Shown here: positions 44,546-52,933 of the stretch, in pieces
Position numbering within the stretch: the first letter of the stretch is position 1
How the letters are laid out: every line of letters starts with the position of its first letter
Assembly: GCA_963738575.1 (NCBI GenBank)
Contig: CAVTWY010000004.1
Span: 992,001 to 1,056,000 of the forward strand
DNA from: CAVTWY01 sp963738575
Lineage (GTDB): Bacteria > Pseudomonadota > Gammaproteobacteria > Burkholderiales > Burkholderiaceae_C
DNA length: 64,000 nt
Direction: 5' to 3'
Translations under genes and position numbers: made by a program
Notes under the pieces: generated by a model
The model's database searches: none
What the model was told of the DNA's origin: nothing
The model's input: the letters and a program-made list of their open reading frames with translations, nothing else

Positions 44546-45448
44546 TCAGCTGACGCGGCGCAAAAATGGCAACGTGGCGTCCAGCAACTGAGTGGGTGCT
44601 TCTTCAGGGATGTAGTGCCCACACGGCAGCGAGCCGCCGCCCACGTCTCGGGCCACCAACTGCCATTCGGCCAATGGCTTGAAGCAACGCTGCACGATGC
44701 CGTTTTGGCCCCAAAGAGCCAGCAGCGGCATCTCGAGCATGGCACCTTGGGCACGATCGGCACGGTCATGCTCCAAGTCGATGCCAGCCGCTGCGCGATA
44801 GTCTTCGCACATGCTGTGCGCTGCGCCCGGCGACGTGATTGCCCGTTCGTACTCGGCCATGGCCCGTGGATCAAAAGGCGACAACCCGGCGCTGCGGCTG
44901 CCCATCACGTCTTTCAAGTAGGCTTTGGGGTCGGCGTTGATCAAACGCTCGGGCAGCGGTGCACGTTGGATCAAGAAGAACCAGTGCCAATACGCGCGCG
45001 CAAACGACTCGGTGGTTTGGCTGTACATCGCCAGCGTGGGGGCGATGTCCAGCACCACCAAGCGGCTGACAGCGCCAGGGTGATCGGCCGCCAACCGATG
45101 CGCCACGCGCGCGCCCCTGTCATGCGCCAGCACCGCAAACCGTGAGTGCCCCAGTGACTGCATCACACGCAGCATGTCGTTGGCCATGACGCGCTTGCTG
45201 TAGTTGGCGTGGTCTTCGTCGCCCACCGGCTTGCTGGAGTCGCCGTAGCCGCGCAGGTCGGGCATCACGAGCGAGAAGTACTGCACCAAGGTGGGGGCCA
45301 CCTTGTGCCAGATGGCGTGCGTTTGCGGGTGCCCGTGCAGCAACAGCAAGGGTGGGCCACTGCCACCCACACGCACGTGGATGTTGACGCCCGGGTCGGT
45401 GGCAACTTGCTGGGTGGTGGTGCCTGGAAAAAGGGGTGATGTTGTCAT
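44546..45448 (-). CDS. Alpha/beta hydrolase resembling fluoroacetate/haloacetate dehalogenase
   Basis: A 300-residue hydrolase with oxyanion motif LLHGHPQT, DLRGYGDSSKP and nucleophile motif HDRGARV. The nucleophile is Asp110, not Ser. Arg111 and Arg114 follow it, Asp134 (VVLDIAPT) is the acid, His155-Trp156 stand in YWHWFF, Tyr217 in CEDYRAA, and the catalytic His is in LPCGHYIPEE (277). These are the residues I remember as carboxylate- and fluoride-binding in fluoroacetate dehalogenase, with nearly the same numbering. So C-X bond hydrolysis of a haloacid is likely, though epoxide hydrolases of this branch also use Asp. Its ATG overlaps the stop of the amidohydrolase. Confidence 0.82.
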   Translation of the reverse strand: MTTSPLFPGTTTQQVATDPGVNIHVRVGGSGPPLLLLHGHPQTHAIWHKVAPTLVQYFSLVMPDLRGYGDSSKPVGDEDHANYSKRVMANDMLRVMQSLGHSRFAVLAHDRGARVAHRLAADHPGAVSRLVVLDIAPTLAMYSQTTESFARAYWHWFFLIQRAPLPERLINADPKAYLKDVMGSRSAGLSPFDPRAMAEYERAITSPGAAHSMCEDYRAAAGIDLEHDRADRAQGAMLEMPLLALWGQNGIVQRCFKPLAEWQLVARDVGGGSLPCGHYIPEEAPTQLLDATLPFLRRVS

Positions 45449-47235
45449 GGCTTGTTGCCCATGCGAACCAACCGTCCTGGCCGCGCGGTGGTGACCTGGC
45501 CATCCACTTGAACTGCTTGACCGGCAACCCAAGTGCCACGGTAACCCGAGGCCTTTTGCAAGAAGCGCCGCCCACCCGCTGGCAGATCGCGCACGACGAT
45601 TGGAGCCTCGATGCGCAGCTGCTGCGGGTCGATGAGGTTGAGGTCGGCGCGCAGGCCCACCTGCAATCGCCCTCGGTCGGCCAGGCCCATGTGGTCGGCA
45701 TTGCGCGACGTGAGCATTTGCACGGCACGTTCAAGGGGCAGTCGGTGGGTGGCGCGGCCCAGCACCCAGTGCGTCAACATGAAGGTGGTGAAGCTTGCAT
45801 CACACACGGTACCGACGTGCGCGCCTGCGTCGCTCAGGGCCAGCAGGGCGCGTGGGTGATCAAGCATCTGACGCACCACGTCCAGCGAGCCGTCGTTGTA
45901 GTTGAAGATGGGGAAGTACACGAGGTTGCCTCCGTCGCCTTCAGCCAAGTGGTTGTACAGCGCCTCAAGTGCGGTGATACCTGCGCGTTTGGCGCGCATG
46001 TAAAAACTGTCGGCGATGCCGGGCTCGTAGTCGGGTGACGACGATTCAAGTGCAAACATGCGCGCACTGATCATCTCGATGCGGCTGAGCAGCATGTCAA
46101 CGATCGGAGGCACGGGGGTGCCGTCACCCGACAAGGGTTGGCTTTTTTCTGCCAAGATGCGCGCGCGGCGCTTGGGATCGCGGAGCGCTTGCGCCCGCGC
46201 CGCCAGCGGTAGCATGGCGACTTCTTGGTACGAAGCAAACCCCATGAAGGGGTGAAAACTGGCGTCCAATCCAACGATCACACCGATGCCTCGCGCCGCT
46301 GTTTGCAGCGACAGCGGCAGCCCCGCAGCCACGGCCGACTCGACGCGTGACTGCATCGCCTTCCACTGGTCGCCGCCCGGGTCGCGCTGCAACCAAGTCA
46401 TCGAAAGCGGCCTGCCCGACGCGCGCGCCATGGCTTCGATCAAGTCGAATGCTTCGTTGAAACGCCTGGATTGCTCAACGGGCGTGGCGCCCAGTGTTTG
46501 CATCACGTCAAAGTCACTCACCACTTGCAGCACGCCGTGTGACAAGCCTTGAAAGGCTGCGGCCAAGCCGGTTAACTCACGCAGGTCAGCTTTGGAAGCC
46601 GGTGTGGCCTCGCCGCGTGCTGTTCGGTGGTTGTCGGTGCGGCCCGTAGAGAACCCAGCTGCACCGGCTTCGAGCGCTTGCCGCAGCAGCGCAGCCATGG
46701 CGGCCATGTCGCTTTCGGTGGCCGCTTCACGTGCGCTGGCGCGGCTGCCCATGACTGCCATGCGCAAGGGGTCGTGCGGCACTTGCACCAAGAAGTCGAG
46801 CGAGTGGGGCTGCGCGTCCAGTGCCCGCATGTACTCGGGAAACGACGCCCAGTTGAACCGCACCCCTTCGGCCAATGCAACACCGGGGATGTCCTCCACC
46901 CCTTCCATCAAGTCGATCAATGCCCGCTCGCGGCCCGGCACGAGGGGTGCAAAACCGACACCACAATTGCCCATCACAAGCGTGGTGACGCCATGGTGGA
47001 TGCTGGGAGAAAAAGTCTCGTCCCACGAAGCTTGGCCGTCGTAGTGCGTGTGGATGTCCACGAAGCCGGGTGTTAGCCAGGCGCCGCGGCCATCGATGTG
47101 CGTGTGGGCGCTGGCGTTGGTGCCGAGGTTGCCGATGGCCGCAATGCGGCCGTCTTGAATGCCCAAATCGGCGGTGTAGGGCGCTGCACCCATGCCGTCA
47201 ACGAGGGTGGCGCCGCTGATGAGGGTGTCAAACAT
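45445..47235 (-). CDS. N-acyl-D-amino-acid deacylase-type amidohydrolase
   Basis: A 596-residue metal-dependent amidohydrolase. It starts MFDTLISGATLVDGMG, has the metal-binding HTHYDGQASWDETF near residue 65, GVTTLVMGNCGVGFAP, SDAGAHVG near 460 with a metal Asp, and a C-terminal LRADLNLIDP. This is the D-aminoacylase/dihydroorotase-like branch. The substrate is unknown; partnership with a BASS symporter and a dehalogenase-like hydrolase suggests uptake and deacylation of an N-acyl or amide compound (inference). The ATG at 47235 lies just past the symporter stop; a GTG five codons upstream is possible. Confidence 0.85.
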   Translation of the reverse strand: MFDTLISGATLVDGMGAAPYTADLGIQDGRIAAIGNLGTNASAHTHIDGRGAWLTPGFVDIHTHYDGQASWDETFSPSIHHGVTTLVMGNCGVGFAPLVPGRERALIDLMEGVEDIPGVALAEGVRFNWASFPEYMRALDAQPHSLDFLVQVPHDPLRMAVMGSRASAREAATESDMAAMAALLRQALEAGAAGFSTGRTDNHRTARGEATPASKADLRELTGLAAAFQGLSHGVLQVVSDFDVMQTLGATPVEQSRRFNEAFDLIEAMARASGRPLSMTWLQRDPGGDQWKAMQSRVESAVAAGLPLSLQTAARGIGVIVGLDASFHPFMGFASYQEVAMLPLAARAQALRDPKRRARILAEKSQPLSGDGTPVPPIVDMLLSRIEMISARMFALESSSPDYEPGIADSFYMRAKRAGITALEALYNHLAEGDGGNLVYFPIFNYNDGSLDVVRQMLDHPRALLALSDAGAHVGTVCDASFTTFMLTHWVLGRATHRLPLERAVQMLTSRNADHMGLADRGRLQVGLRADLNLIDPQQLRIEAPIVVRDLPAGGRRFLQKASGYRGTWVAGQAVQVDGQVTTARPGRLVRMGNKP

Positions 47236-47239
47236 GCTG

Positions 47240-48157
47240 CTATTTTCCACCCGCTGCGGGGTCGCCTGCGACTGCCGATGCGCCTACAGCAAACGCCGAG
47301 CCTTGTCGGCGCCACCAAGCCGCCAAGCCCAGCCCCGTGACGATGTGCCACATCCCCCACAGGCTGGCGATGATCACCATGTTCAAGTCGGCGTTGAATT
47401 GCAGCGCAATGATGCCCAGCGCCAGGCCCGAGTTTTGCATGCCGCCTTCGATGGTGATGGCGCGGCGATCGGCTTCGGGGGTGTGCATGGCCGTGGCAAA
47501 CAACCAGCCCATCGCCAGCCCCGCAGCGTTGTGCACGATGACGACCAACAGCGGCTGCGCTATCGAGGCATTGAGCAGTGCGCGTTCGCGGTACAGGCCC
47601 AGGGCTATGAAGGCAAACAGGGCCACCAAACTGAACCGGGCCAGCGGCTTTTGCAGCCGCTGGGCCCAACGTGGCGCCCAGTGCGTCAAGCTCAGGCCCA
47701 ACGCCATGGGGATGGCCAAGAGCGCCAACAAACTCCACCAGATGGCCGAAGCGTCGATGTTGAGCTGTTGGAGCCAACCTGCTGTGACCGGGTTGCTTGC
47801 CACCATCCAGGTGAAGTTGAACGGCGTGAGCACCAGTGCAAGCACCGCAGCCACGGCCGAGATGCTCACTGACAGGGCGGTGTTGCCTCGCGCCAGGTGG
47901 GTGATGACGTTGCTCAAGCTGCCACCCGGGCAGCAGGCGACCAAAAGCATGGCGGCTTCAATGGCAGGTGGCAGGTTGAGCGCCAGCGTGGCGAGCCACG
48001 TGGCAACGGGCAGCAGCACAAATTGCGGCACCAAACCCACGATGACATTGCGAGGTGCCTGCGCCACGCGCACAAAGTCGGCCGCGCGCAGCTCAAGCGC
48101 GACCGAGAAGACCATGATGGCCAGGACCAAGCTCAGGGCGATTTGCTGGTTGCTCAT
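47240..48157 (-). CDS. Bile acid:sodium symporter family transporter
   Basis: A 305-residue inner-membrane transporter with nine or ten helices. It has ELRAADFVRVAQAPRNVIVGLVPQF, CCPGGSLSNVITHLARGNTALSVSISAVAA and IEGGMQNSGLALGI, the two crossover motifs of the BASS family. Such proteins carry bile salts, pantoate, pyruvate or other organic anions with Na+. It is the first gene of a three-gene minus-strand operon with the amidohydrolase and the dehalogenase-like hydrolase. The ATG at 48157 is chosen; the upstream open frame lacks family similarity. Confidence 0.88.
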   Translation of the reverse strand: MSNQQIALSLVLAIMVFSVALELRAADFVRVAQAPRNVIVGLVPQFVLLPVATWLATLALNLPPAIEAAMLLVACCPGGSLSNVITHLARGNTALSVSISAVAAVLALVLTPFNFTWMVASNPVTAGWLQQLNIDASAIWWSLLALLAIPMALGLSLTHWAPRWAQRLQKPLARFSLVALFAFIALGLYRERALLNASIAQPLLVVIVHNAAGLAMGWLFATAMHTPEADRRAITIEGGMQNSGLALGIIALQFNADLNMVIIASLWGMWHIVTGLGLAAWWRRQGSAFAVGASAVAGDPAAGGK

Positions 48158-48335
48158 GGGGTCGGCGCTGCACGGCGCTTGAGTCTGGGTTGGTGGGGAC
48201 GACCAGTGTGCAGTGCCTTGCCCATGCGCGGCCATCGCGGCATGGAATTCTTTTGGCATCCCCGCAGTCGAGGCACCAAGGTGCGGGCCCCATGGCAAGA
48301 GCGGTCTAACCCAAATGCACGCTGCCCATACACAC

Positions 48336-48374
48336 TTGACAAACCCATGAACCCCCGCTAAAGTGATATCACTT
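48336..48374 (+). promoter_or_regulatory. Sigma-70 promoter with overlapping operator for the SPFH-Arc pair
   Basis: TTGACA (48336-48341) and TAAAGT (48359-48364) are 17 bp apart, a near-consensus promoter reading toward the SPFH gene. A perfect 14-bp palindrome AAGTGATATCACTT (48361-48374) overlaps the -10 box and expected start site. The palindrome is followed by a further half-site-like TGATGTCAC. Its position is typical of a repressor operator. The Arc-type DNA-binding protein encoded downstream is a candidate binder (inference). Confidence 0.7.
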
Positions 48375-48436
48375 TGATGTCACGTTGCTTTCGCGGCGCG
48401 CGTCCAAGACTCTTCATTGAAAGTGGAGCAACCAAC

Positions 48437-49363
48437 ATGAAAAACGTCCCCATCAAGCACCCTTCCGGCGCGCCGCAGAGCCGCGAGCGTGCGGCGCAAT
48501 CGTCCCATGGCTACACCATGGTGTTGCTGGCGTTCGGGTTGTTGGCCGTCAGCGTCTGGATGGTGATGTCTCGCATGGCGTTTAACGCCACAGGCGCCAT
48601 CGTTGCCGTCATTTTGTTGCTGGGCTCCATCGCCGTCCTGGCAGGGCTCTACATGCTGCAGCCCAACGAATCGGCCATCCTGACCCTGTTTGGCAAGTAC
48701 GTGGGCACCGACCGCCGCGAAGGATTGCGCTGGGCCAATCCCTTGGCCATGAAACGCAAACTCTCGATGCGCTCGCGCAACTTGAACACACCCACCTTGA
48801 AAGTGAACGACAAACGCGGCAACCCGGTGGAGATTGGTGCCGTGGTGGTCTGGCGCGTGCGCGACTCGGCCCAGGCGGTGTTTGATGTCGAAGACTTTGA
48901 GGTGTACGTGCGCGCGCAAGCCGAAGCGGCCATTCGCCACCTGGCGTCGATGTACGCCTACGATGACGGCGACAACGGCGATGACGTGTCGTCCAACGAA
49001 CCCACCCTGCGCGGTGGCATGGACGTGGTAAGCGCCGCCTTGAAAGACGAGTTGGGTGCCAGGTTTGAAGAGGCAGGCATTGAAGTGGTTGACGCCAAAC
49101 TGAGCCACCTTGCTTATGCGCCCGAGATTGCTCAGGTGATGCTGCGTCGCCAACAAGCCGAGGCGGTGGTCAGTGCACGGCACAAAATTGTGCAAGGCGC
49201 CGTGGGCATGGTGGAGGCGGCGCTTCGTGGCCTGTCCGAGCGCAATTTGGTGGAGCTTGACGACGAGCGCCGCGCGGCCATGGTCAGCAATTTGCTTGTG
49301 GTGTTGTGCTCGGACCGAGAAACGCAGCCCGTGATCAATGCCGGCACTTTGTACAACGGTTGA
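48437..49363 (+). CDS. SPFH/band-7 membrane protein
   Basis: A 308-residue stomatin-like protein. Two N-terminal membrane helices (MVLLAFGLLAVSVWMVM and IVAVILLLGSIAVLAGLYML) are followed by the SPFH domain with QPNESAILTLFGKYVGTDRREGLRWANP, NTPTLKVNDKRGNPVEIGAVVVWRV and VDAKLSHLAYAPEIAQVMLRRQQAEAVVSAR. SPFH proteins form scaffolds in functional membrane microdomains. The ATG at 48437 is preferred over 48374, which falls inside the operator. The Arc-type gene follows after 49 bp. Confidence 0.85.
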   Translation: MKNVPIKHPSGAPQSRERAAQSSHGYTMVLLAFGLLAVSVWMVMSRMAFNATGAIVAVILLLGSIAVLAGLYMLQPNESAILTLFGKYVGTDRREGLRWANPLAMKRKLSMRSRNLNTPTLKVNDKRGNPVEIGAVVVWRVRDSAQAVFDVEDFEVYVRAQAEAAIRHLASMYAYDDGDNGDDVSSNEPTLRGGMDVVSAALKDELGARFEEAGIEVVDAKLSHLAYAPEIAQVMLRRQQAEAVVSARHKIVQGAVGMVEAALRGLSERNLVELDDERRAAMVSNLLVVLCSDRETQPVINAGTLYNG

Positions 49364-49412
49364 TGGATGAACCAAGCGGCGCGCCGATGGTGTGTCGCTT
49401 GGTCTTTCGATC

Positions 49413-49637
49413 ATGGCCAGCCCCGGTAAAAAACACTTCGTGCTTCGCATCGACCCCCATCTTTGGGATGCAGTCGAAGCGTTGGCGATGCAAGAGCTTC
49501 GCAGCGCGAACGCGCAGGTGGAGATGATGCTGCGTGAGGGGTTGGCCAAGCGGGGCCGCAAAGTGACTCGGGCCGCTGAAGCCGCCGACACGCCGCGCCC
49601 TGCAGCGCCCAGCGCCAAGCCGGAGGATGCTGCCTGA
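49413..49637 (+). CDS. Arc-like ribbon-helix-helix DNA-binding protein
   Basis: A 74-residue protein starting MASPGKKHFVLRIDPHLWDAVEALAMQELRSANAQVEMMLREGLAKRG, the strand-helix-helix pattern of Arc/MetJ repressors with the RSANAQVE turn typical of Arc. A short Ala/Pro-rich tail follows. It lies directly after the SPFH gene; I have the impression that this pairing recurs in other bacteria. It probably represses the SPFH-Arc transcript through the palindrome at 48361-48374 (inference). The frame has an ATG seven codons upstream. Confidence 0.75.
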   Translation: MASPGKKHFVLRIDPHLWDAVEALAMQELRSANAQVEMMLREGLAKRGRKVTRAAEAADTPRPAAPSAKPEDAA

Positions 49638-49720
49638 TAAGGCGGGTCGCTTGATTCGTCTGTCGAGACGTTGTGCGGTGGGCGCCCTCTAGAATTGCGG
49701 GTTCTGCGGACACCAGCTCG

Positions 49721-50722
49721 ATGCTCACTTTTCAGCAAATCATCCTCAAGCTTCAGTCTTACTGGGACGCCCAGGGTTGCGCCCTGCTGCAACCCTACGA
49801 CATGGAAGTGGGCGCGGGCACCAGCCACACAGCTACGTTTTTGCGCGCTTTGGGCCCCGAGCCCTGGAAAGCCGCTTACGTGCAACCGAGCCGTCGGCCC
49901 AAAGACGGCCGCTACGGCGACAACCCCAACCGTTTGCAGCACTACTACCAGTACCAGGTGGTGCTCAAACCCGCACCGGCCAACATCTTGGATCTGTACC
50001 TCGGGTCACTCGAAGCGCTCGGTTTTGACCTCAAAACCAACGACGTGCGCTTTGTCGAAGACGATTGGGAGAACCCGACACTTGGCTGCTGGGGCTTGGG
50101 CTGGGAGGTGTGGCTCAACGGCATGGAGGTCACCCAGTTCACTTACTTTCAACAAGTCGGCGGTATCGACTGCAAACCCATCACCGGCGAAATCACCTAC
50201 GGGCTGGAGCGCTTGGCGATGTACATCCAAGGCAAAGAGAGCTTGTTTGATTTGACGTGGACACACGCCGAGGGTGCCGGCGACGCCGAGCCTGGCCGCG
50301 CACTCACCTACCGCGACGTGTTTCACCAAAACGAGGTGGAGCAAAGTGCCTACAACTTTGAACACAGCGATGTCGACTTCTTGCTCGCGGCCTTTGCCGC
50401 TCACGAAAAGCAAAGTCAGCACTTGATGCAAGAAAAACTGGCGCTGCCGGCGTACGAGCAACTGCTCAAGTGCGGCCACACCTTCAACTTGCTGGACGCG
50501 CGTGGTGCCATCAGCGTGACCGAGCGTGCCGCCTACATCGGGCGCATTCGAAACCTGGCACGTGCCGTGGCCCAGAGCTACCTGGACAGCCGAGCGCGTT
50601 TGGGGTTCCCCATGGCGCCACGCGCTTGGGCCCAAAGTGCCCAAACCCAACTGGATTCTCGGCTGGCCACTGCGCAGGCTCAAGCGCAATCGCAAGCCCA
50701 TAAAAAGGCGACGGCTGCATGA
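49721..50722 (+). CDS. glyQ: Glycyl-tRNA synthetase alpha chain
   Basis: The catalytic chain of the alpha2beta2 glycyl-tRNA synthetase, which charges tRNA-Gly. The 333-residue protein starts MLTFQQIILKLQSYWDAQGCALLQPYDMEVGAGTSH and has RALGPEPWKAAYVQPSRRPKDGRYG, YQYQVVLKPAP and GIDCKPITGEITYGLERLAMYIQG. The C-terminus has a Gln/Ala-rich extension (TAQAQAQSQAHKKATAA). The ATG at 49721 matches the family; the frame is open 16 codons upstream. Its end overlaps glyS by four bases. Confidence 0.96.
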   Translation: MLTFQQIILKLQSYWDAQGCALLQPYDMEVGAGTSHTATFLRALGPEPWKAAYVQPSRRPKDGRYGDNPNRLQHYYQYQVVLKPAPANILDLYLGSLEALGFDLKTNDVRFVEDDWENPTLGCWGLGWEVWLNGMEVTQFTYFQQVGGIDCKPITGEITYGLERLAMYIQGKESLFDLTWTHAEGAGDAEPGRALTYRDVFHQNEVEQSAYNFEHSDVDFLLAAFAAHEKQSQHLMQEKLALPAYEQLLKCGHTFNLLDARGAISVTERAAYIGRIRNLARAVAQSYLDSRARLGFPMAPRAWAQSAQTQLDSRLATAQAQAQSQAHKKATAA

Positions 50723-52926
50723 GCGCGCCTCACCAAACCTTGTTGGTTGAACTGCTGGCTGAAGAGTTGCCGCCCAAGGCGCTCAAGCGTCTGGGTGATG
50801 CCTTTGCCCATTTGATGGAGGCTGGGCTTCGAGAACAAGGCTTGTTGGCCGATGGCGCTGCCGTCACGCCGTTTGCAACGCCCAGGCGCCTGGCGGTGCA
50901 AATCTCGCACGTCATCGCTCAAGCGCCCGACAAGGCGGTGGAGCACAAGTTGATGCCGGTGTCAGTCGGCTTGGATGCACAAGGTGCGGCCACGGCCGCG
51001 TTGCGCAAAAAGCTGGTGGCGCTGGGTGCGGGTGACGTGACGGAAGGGCAGCTCACCACCGTGGGTGAAGGCAAGGCGCAGGCATTGGTGTGGCGCACCA
51101 CCGCGCGTGGCGTTTCGCTCACCCAAGGTTTGCAATTGGCGTTGGACCGCACCTTGGCGGCGCTGCCCATCCCCAAGGTGATGCAGTACCAACTGCTAGA
51201 CGGTTGGCAGAGCGTCTCGTTTGTGCGTCCAGTGCACGGCCTGGTTGCCTTGTACGGTACCGACGTGGTGAAGGTGTCGGCGCTGGGTTTGGAATCGGGG
51301 CGGCAAACCCGTGGTCACCGCTTTGAGTCGGTGGTGGACCCGGTGGCGATCCCAAGTGCTGAGTGTTATGCGGAGCAGCTTGAATCGCAGGGTAGCGTGC
51401 TTGCCTCGTTCAAGAAGCGCCGGGACGAGATTGTTCGGCAATTGACAGCGGCGGCGGCTGGCCTGAAGGAGGCGGGAGCCGACCTGAAGCTCACGCCCAT
51501 CAAGGATGACGCACTTTTGGACGAAGTGACGGGCTTGGTGGAGCGGCCTAACGTGCTGGTCTGCAGCTTTGAGACCTCTTTTTTGGACGTGCCGCCTGAG
51601 TGCCTCATCCTGACCATGAAGGCCAACCAAAAGTACTTTCCGCTGCTGGATGCCAAGGGTGCTTTGACCCGTCACTTCTTGGTGGTTAGCAATATTTGTC
51701 CCAGCGACCCCAGCCGCATCATTGAGGGCAACCAGCGCGTGGTGCGCCCGCGTTTGGCCGATGCCAAGTTCTTCTTTGACAAAGACCGCAAGGCCACCTT
51801 GGCGTCGAGGCTGCCGCTGCTGGACAAAGTGGTTTACCACGCCAAGCTTGGATCGATGGGTGATCGGGTGGCACGGGTGCGTGCCATTGCCAAGAACGTC
51901 GGCCAGCAACTGGGCGGTCTGGCGTTGGCGCAGCAGGCTGATCGCGCGGCCGAATTGGCCAAGTGCGACTTGGTGACCGACATGGTGGGGGAGTTTCCCG
52001 AATTGCAAGGGGTGATGGGCGGCTACTACGCGCGCCACGACGGTGAAGACGAAGCCGTGGCGGCTGCCGTTGAAGACCACTACAAGCCGCGTTTTGCCGG
52101 TGACACCCTGCCGCGATCACGCGTGGGCGCGGTGGCGGCTTTGGCCGATAAACTTGAAACCCTGGTGGGGCTTTTTGGTGCCGGTGAAAAGCCCACGGGC
52201 GACAAGGACCCATTTGCGCTGCGTCGACATGCGCTGGGCGTGATTCGCCTGCTGCAGCTTGACACCATGGCTGCACTCAGCTTGCCTGACTTGTTGAAAA
52301 GCACCATCACGGTGTGTGGCCTGCAGGTTGGCGACACGAATATTCATCAGGCTCTCCACGACTTCATCTTTGACCGCTTGCGCGTTTCTTTGGGTGCCAG
52401 CGGCGACGATCTCTTGGACGCCCATCAAGCCCAACCGCACAAGCATGCAATCGTCGGCAGTCCCAAGCGCTGGTTTGACGCGGCACAAATTGAATCCGTT
52501 TTGGCGTTGCGTCCGCCGCACTTGGCCGAAGTTCGCAAGCGACTGGAGGCCGTGCAGGCTTTTGCAGTCCTGCCCGAAGCACAACCCCTGGCGGCAGCCA
52601 ACAAGCGCGTGGGCAACATTCTGAAAAAGAGCGACGGGGCAGGGGCCCAGCGGGTTAAGCCCACGCTGCTGCACGACGCGGCGGAACGCTCACTGCACGA
52701 CGCCCTGGTTGACTTGCAGCCAAAGGCTGATGCGCATTTTGATCGGGGTGACTACGCCGAATCGCTGCGCGTCTGGGCGGCGCTAAAGGGGCCGGTCGAT
52801 GCCTTTTTTGAGGCGGTGATGGTGAACACCGAGGACGCGGCACTGCGCAACAACCGGCTGGCCTTGTTGGCGCGTTTGCACGTCGCGATGAATCGGGTGG
52901 CCGATTTGTCCAAGCTCGCGGTATAA
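50719..52926 (+). CDS. glyS: Glycyl-tRNA synthetase beta chain
   Basis: The tRNA-binding chain that completes the heterotetramer. It has 735 residues, somewhat longer than the E. coli chain. Signatures are LLVELLAEELPPKALKRL at the start, FATPRRLAV near 55, NVLVCSFETSFLDVPPECLILTMKANQKYFPLLD near 280, and the DALR-like C-terminus (FFEAVMVNTEDAALRNNRLALLARLHV). The ATG overlaps the glyQ stop (ATGA), so coupling secures equal amounts. Confidence 0.96.
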   Translation: MSAPHQTLLVELLAEELPPKALKRLGDAFAHLMEAGLREQGLLADGAAVTPFATPRRLAVQISHVIAQAPDKAVEHKLMPVSVGLDAQGAATAALRKKLVALGAGDVTEGQLTTVGEGKAQALVWRTTARGVSLTQGLQLALDRTLAALPIPKVMQYQLLDGWQSVSFVRPVHGLVALYGTDVVKVSALGLESGRQTRGHRFESVVDPVAIPSAECYAEQLESQGSVLASFKKRRDEIVRQLTAAAAGLKEAGADLKLTPIKDDALLDEVTGLVERPNVLVCSFETSFLDVPPECLILTMKANQKYFPLLDAKGALTRHFLVVSNICPSDPSRIIEGNQRVVRPRLADAKFFFDKDRKATLASRLPLLDKVVYHAKLGSMGDRVARVRAIAKNVGQQLGGLALAQQADRAAELAKCDLVTDMVGEFPELQGVMGGYYARHDGEDEAVAAAVEDHYKPRFAGDTLPRSRVGAVAALADKLETLVGLFGAGEKPTGDKDPFALRRHALGVIRLLQLDTMAALSLPDLLKSTITVCGLQVGDTNIHQALHDFIFDRLRVSLGASGDDLLDAHQAQPHKHAIVGSPKRWFDAAQIESVLALRPPHLAEVRKRLEAVQAFAVLPEAQPLAAANKRVGNILKKSDGAGAQRVKPTLLHDAAERSLHDALVDLQPKADAHFDRGDYAESLRVWAALKGPVDAFFEAVMVNTEDAALRNNRLALLARLHVAMNRVADLSKLAV

Positions 52927-52933
52927 AGGCTGC

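Noticed and set aside
48380..49942. 520-codon open frame on the minus strand across SPFH, Arc and the glyQ start
   Set aside because: It crosses a clear promoter and three supported genes on the other strand and shows no family motif.
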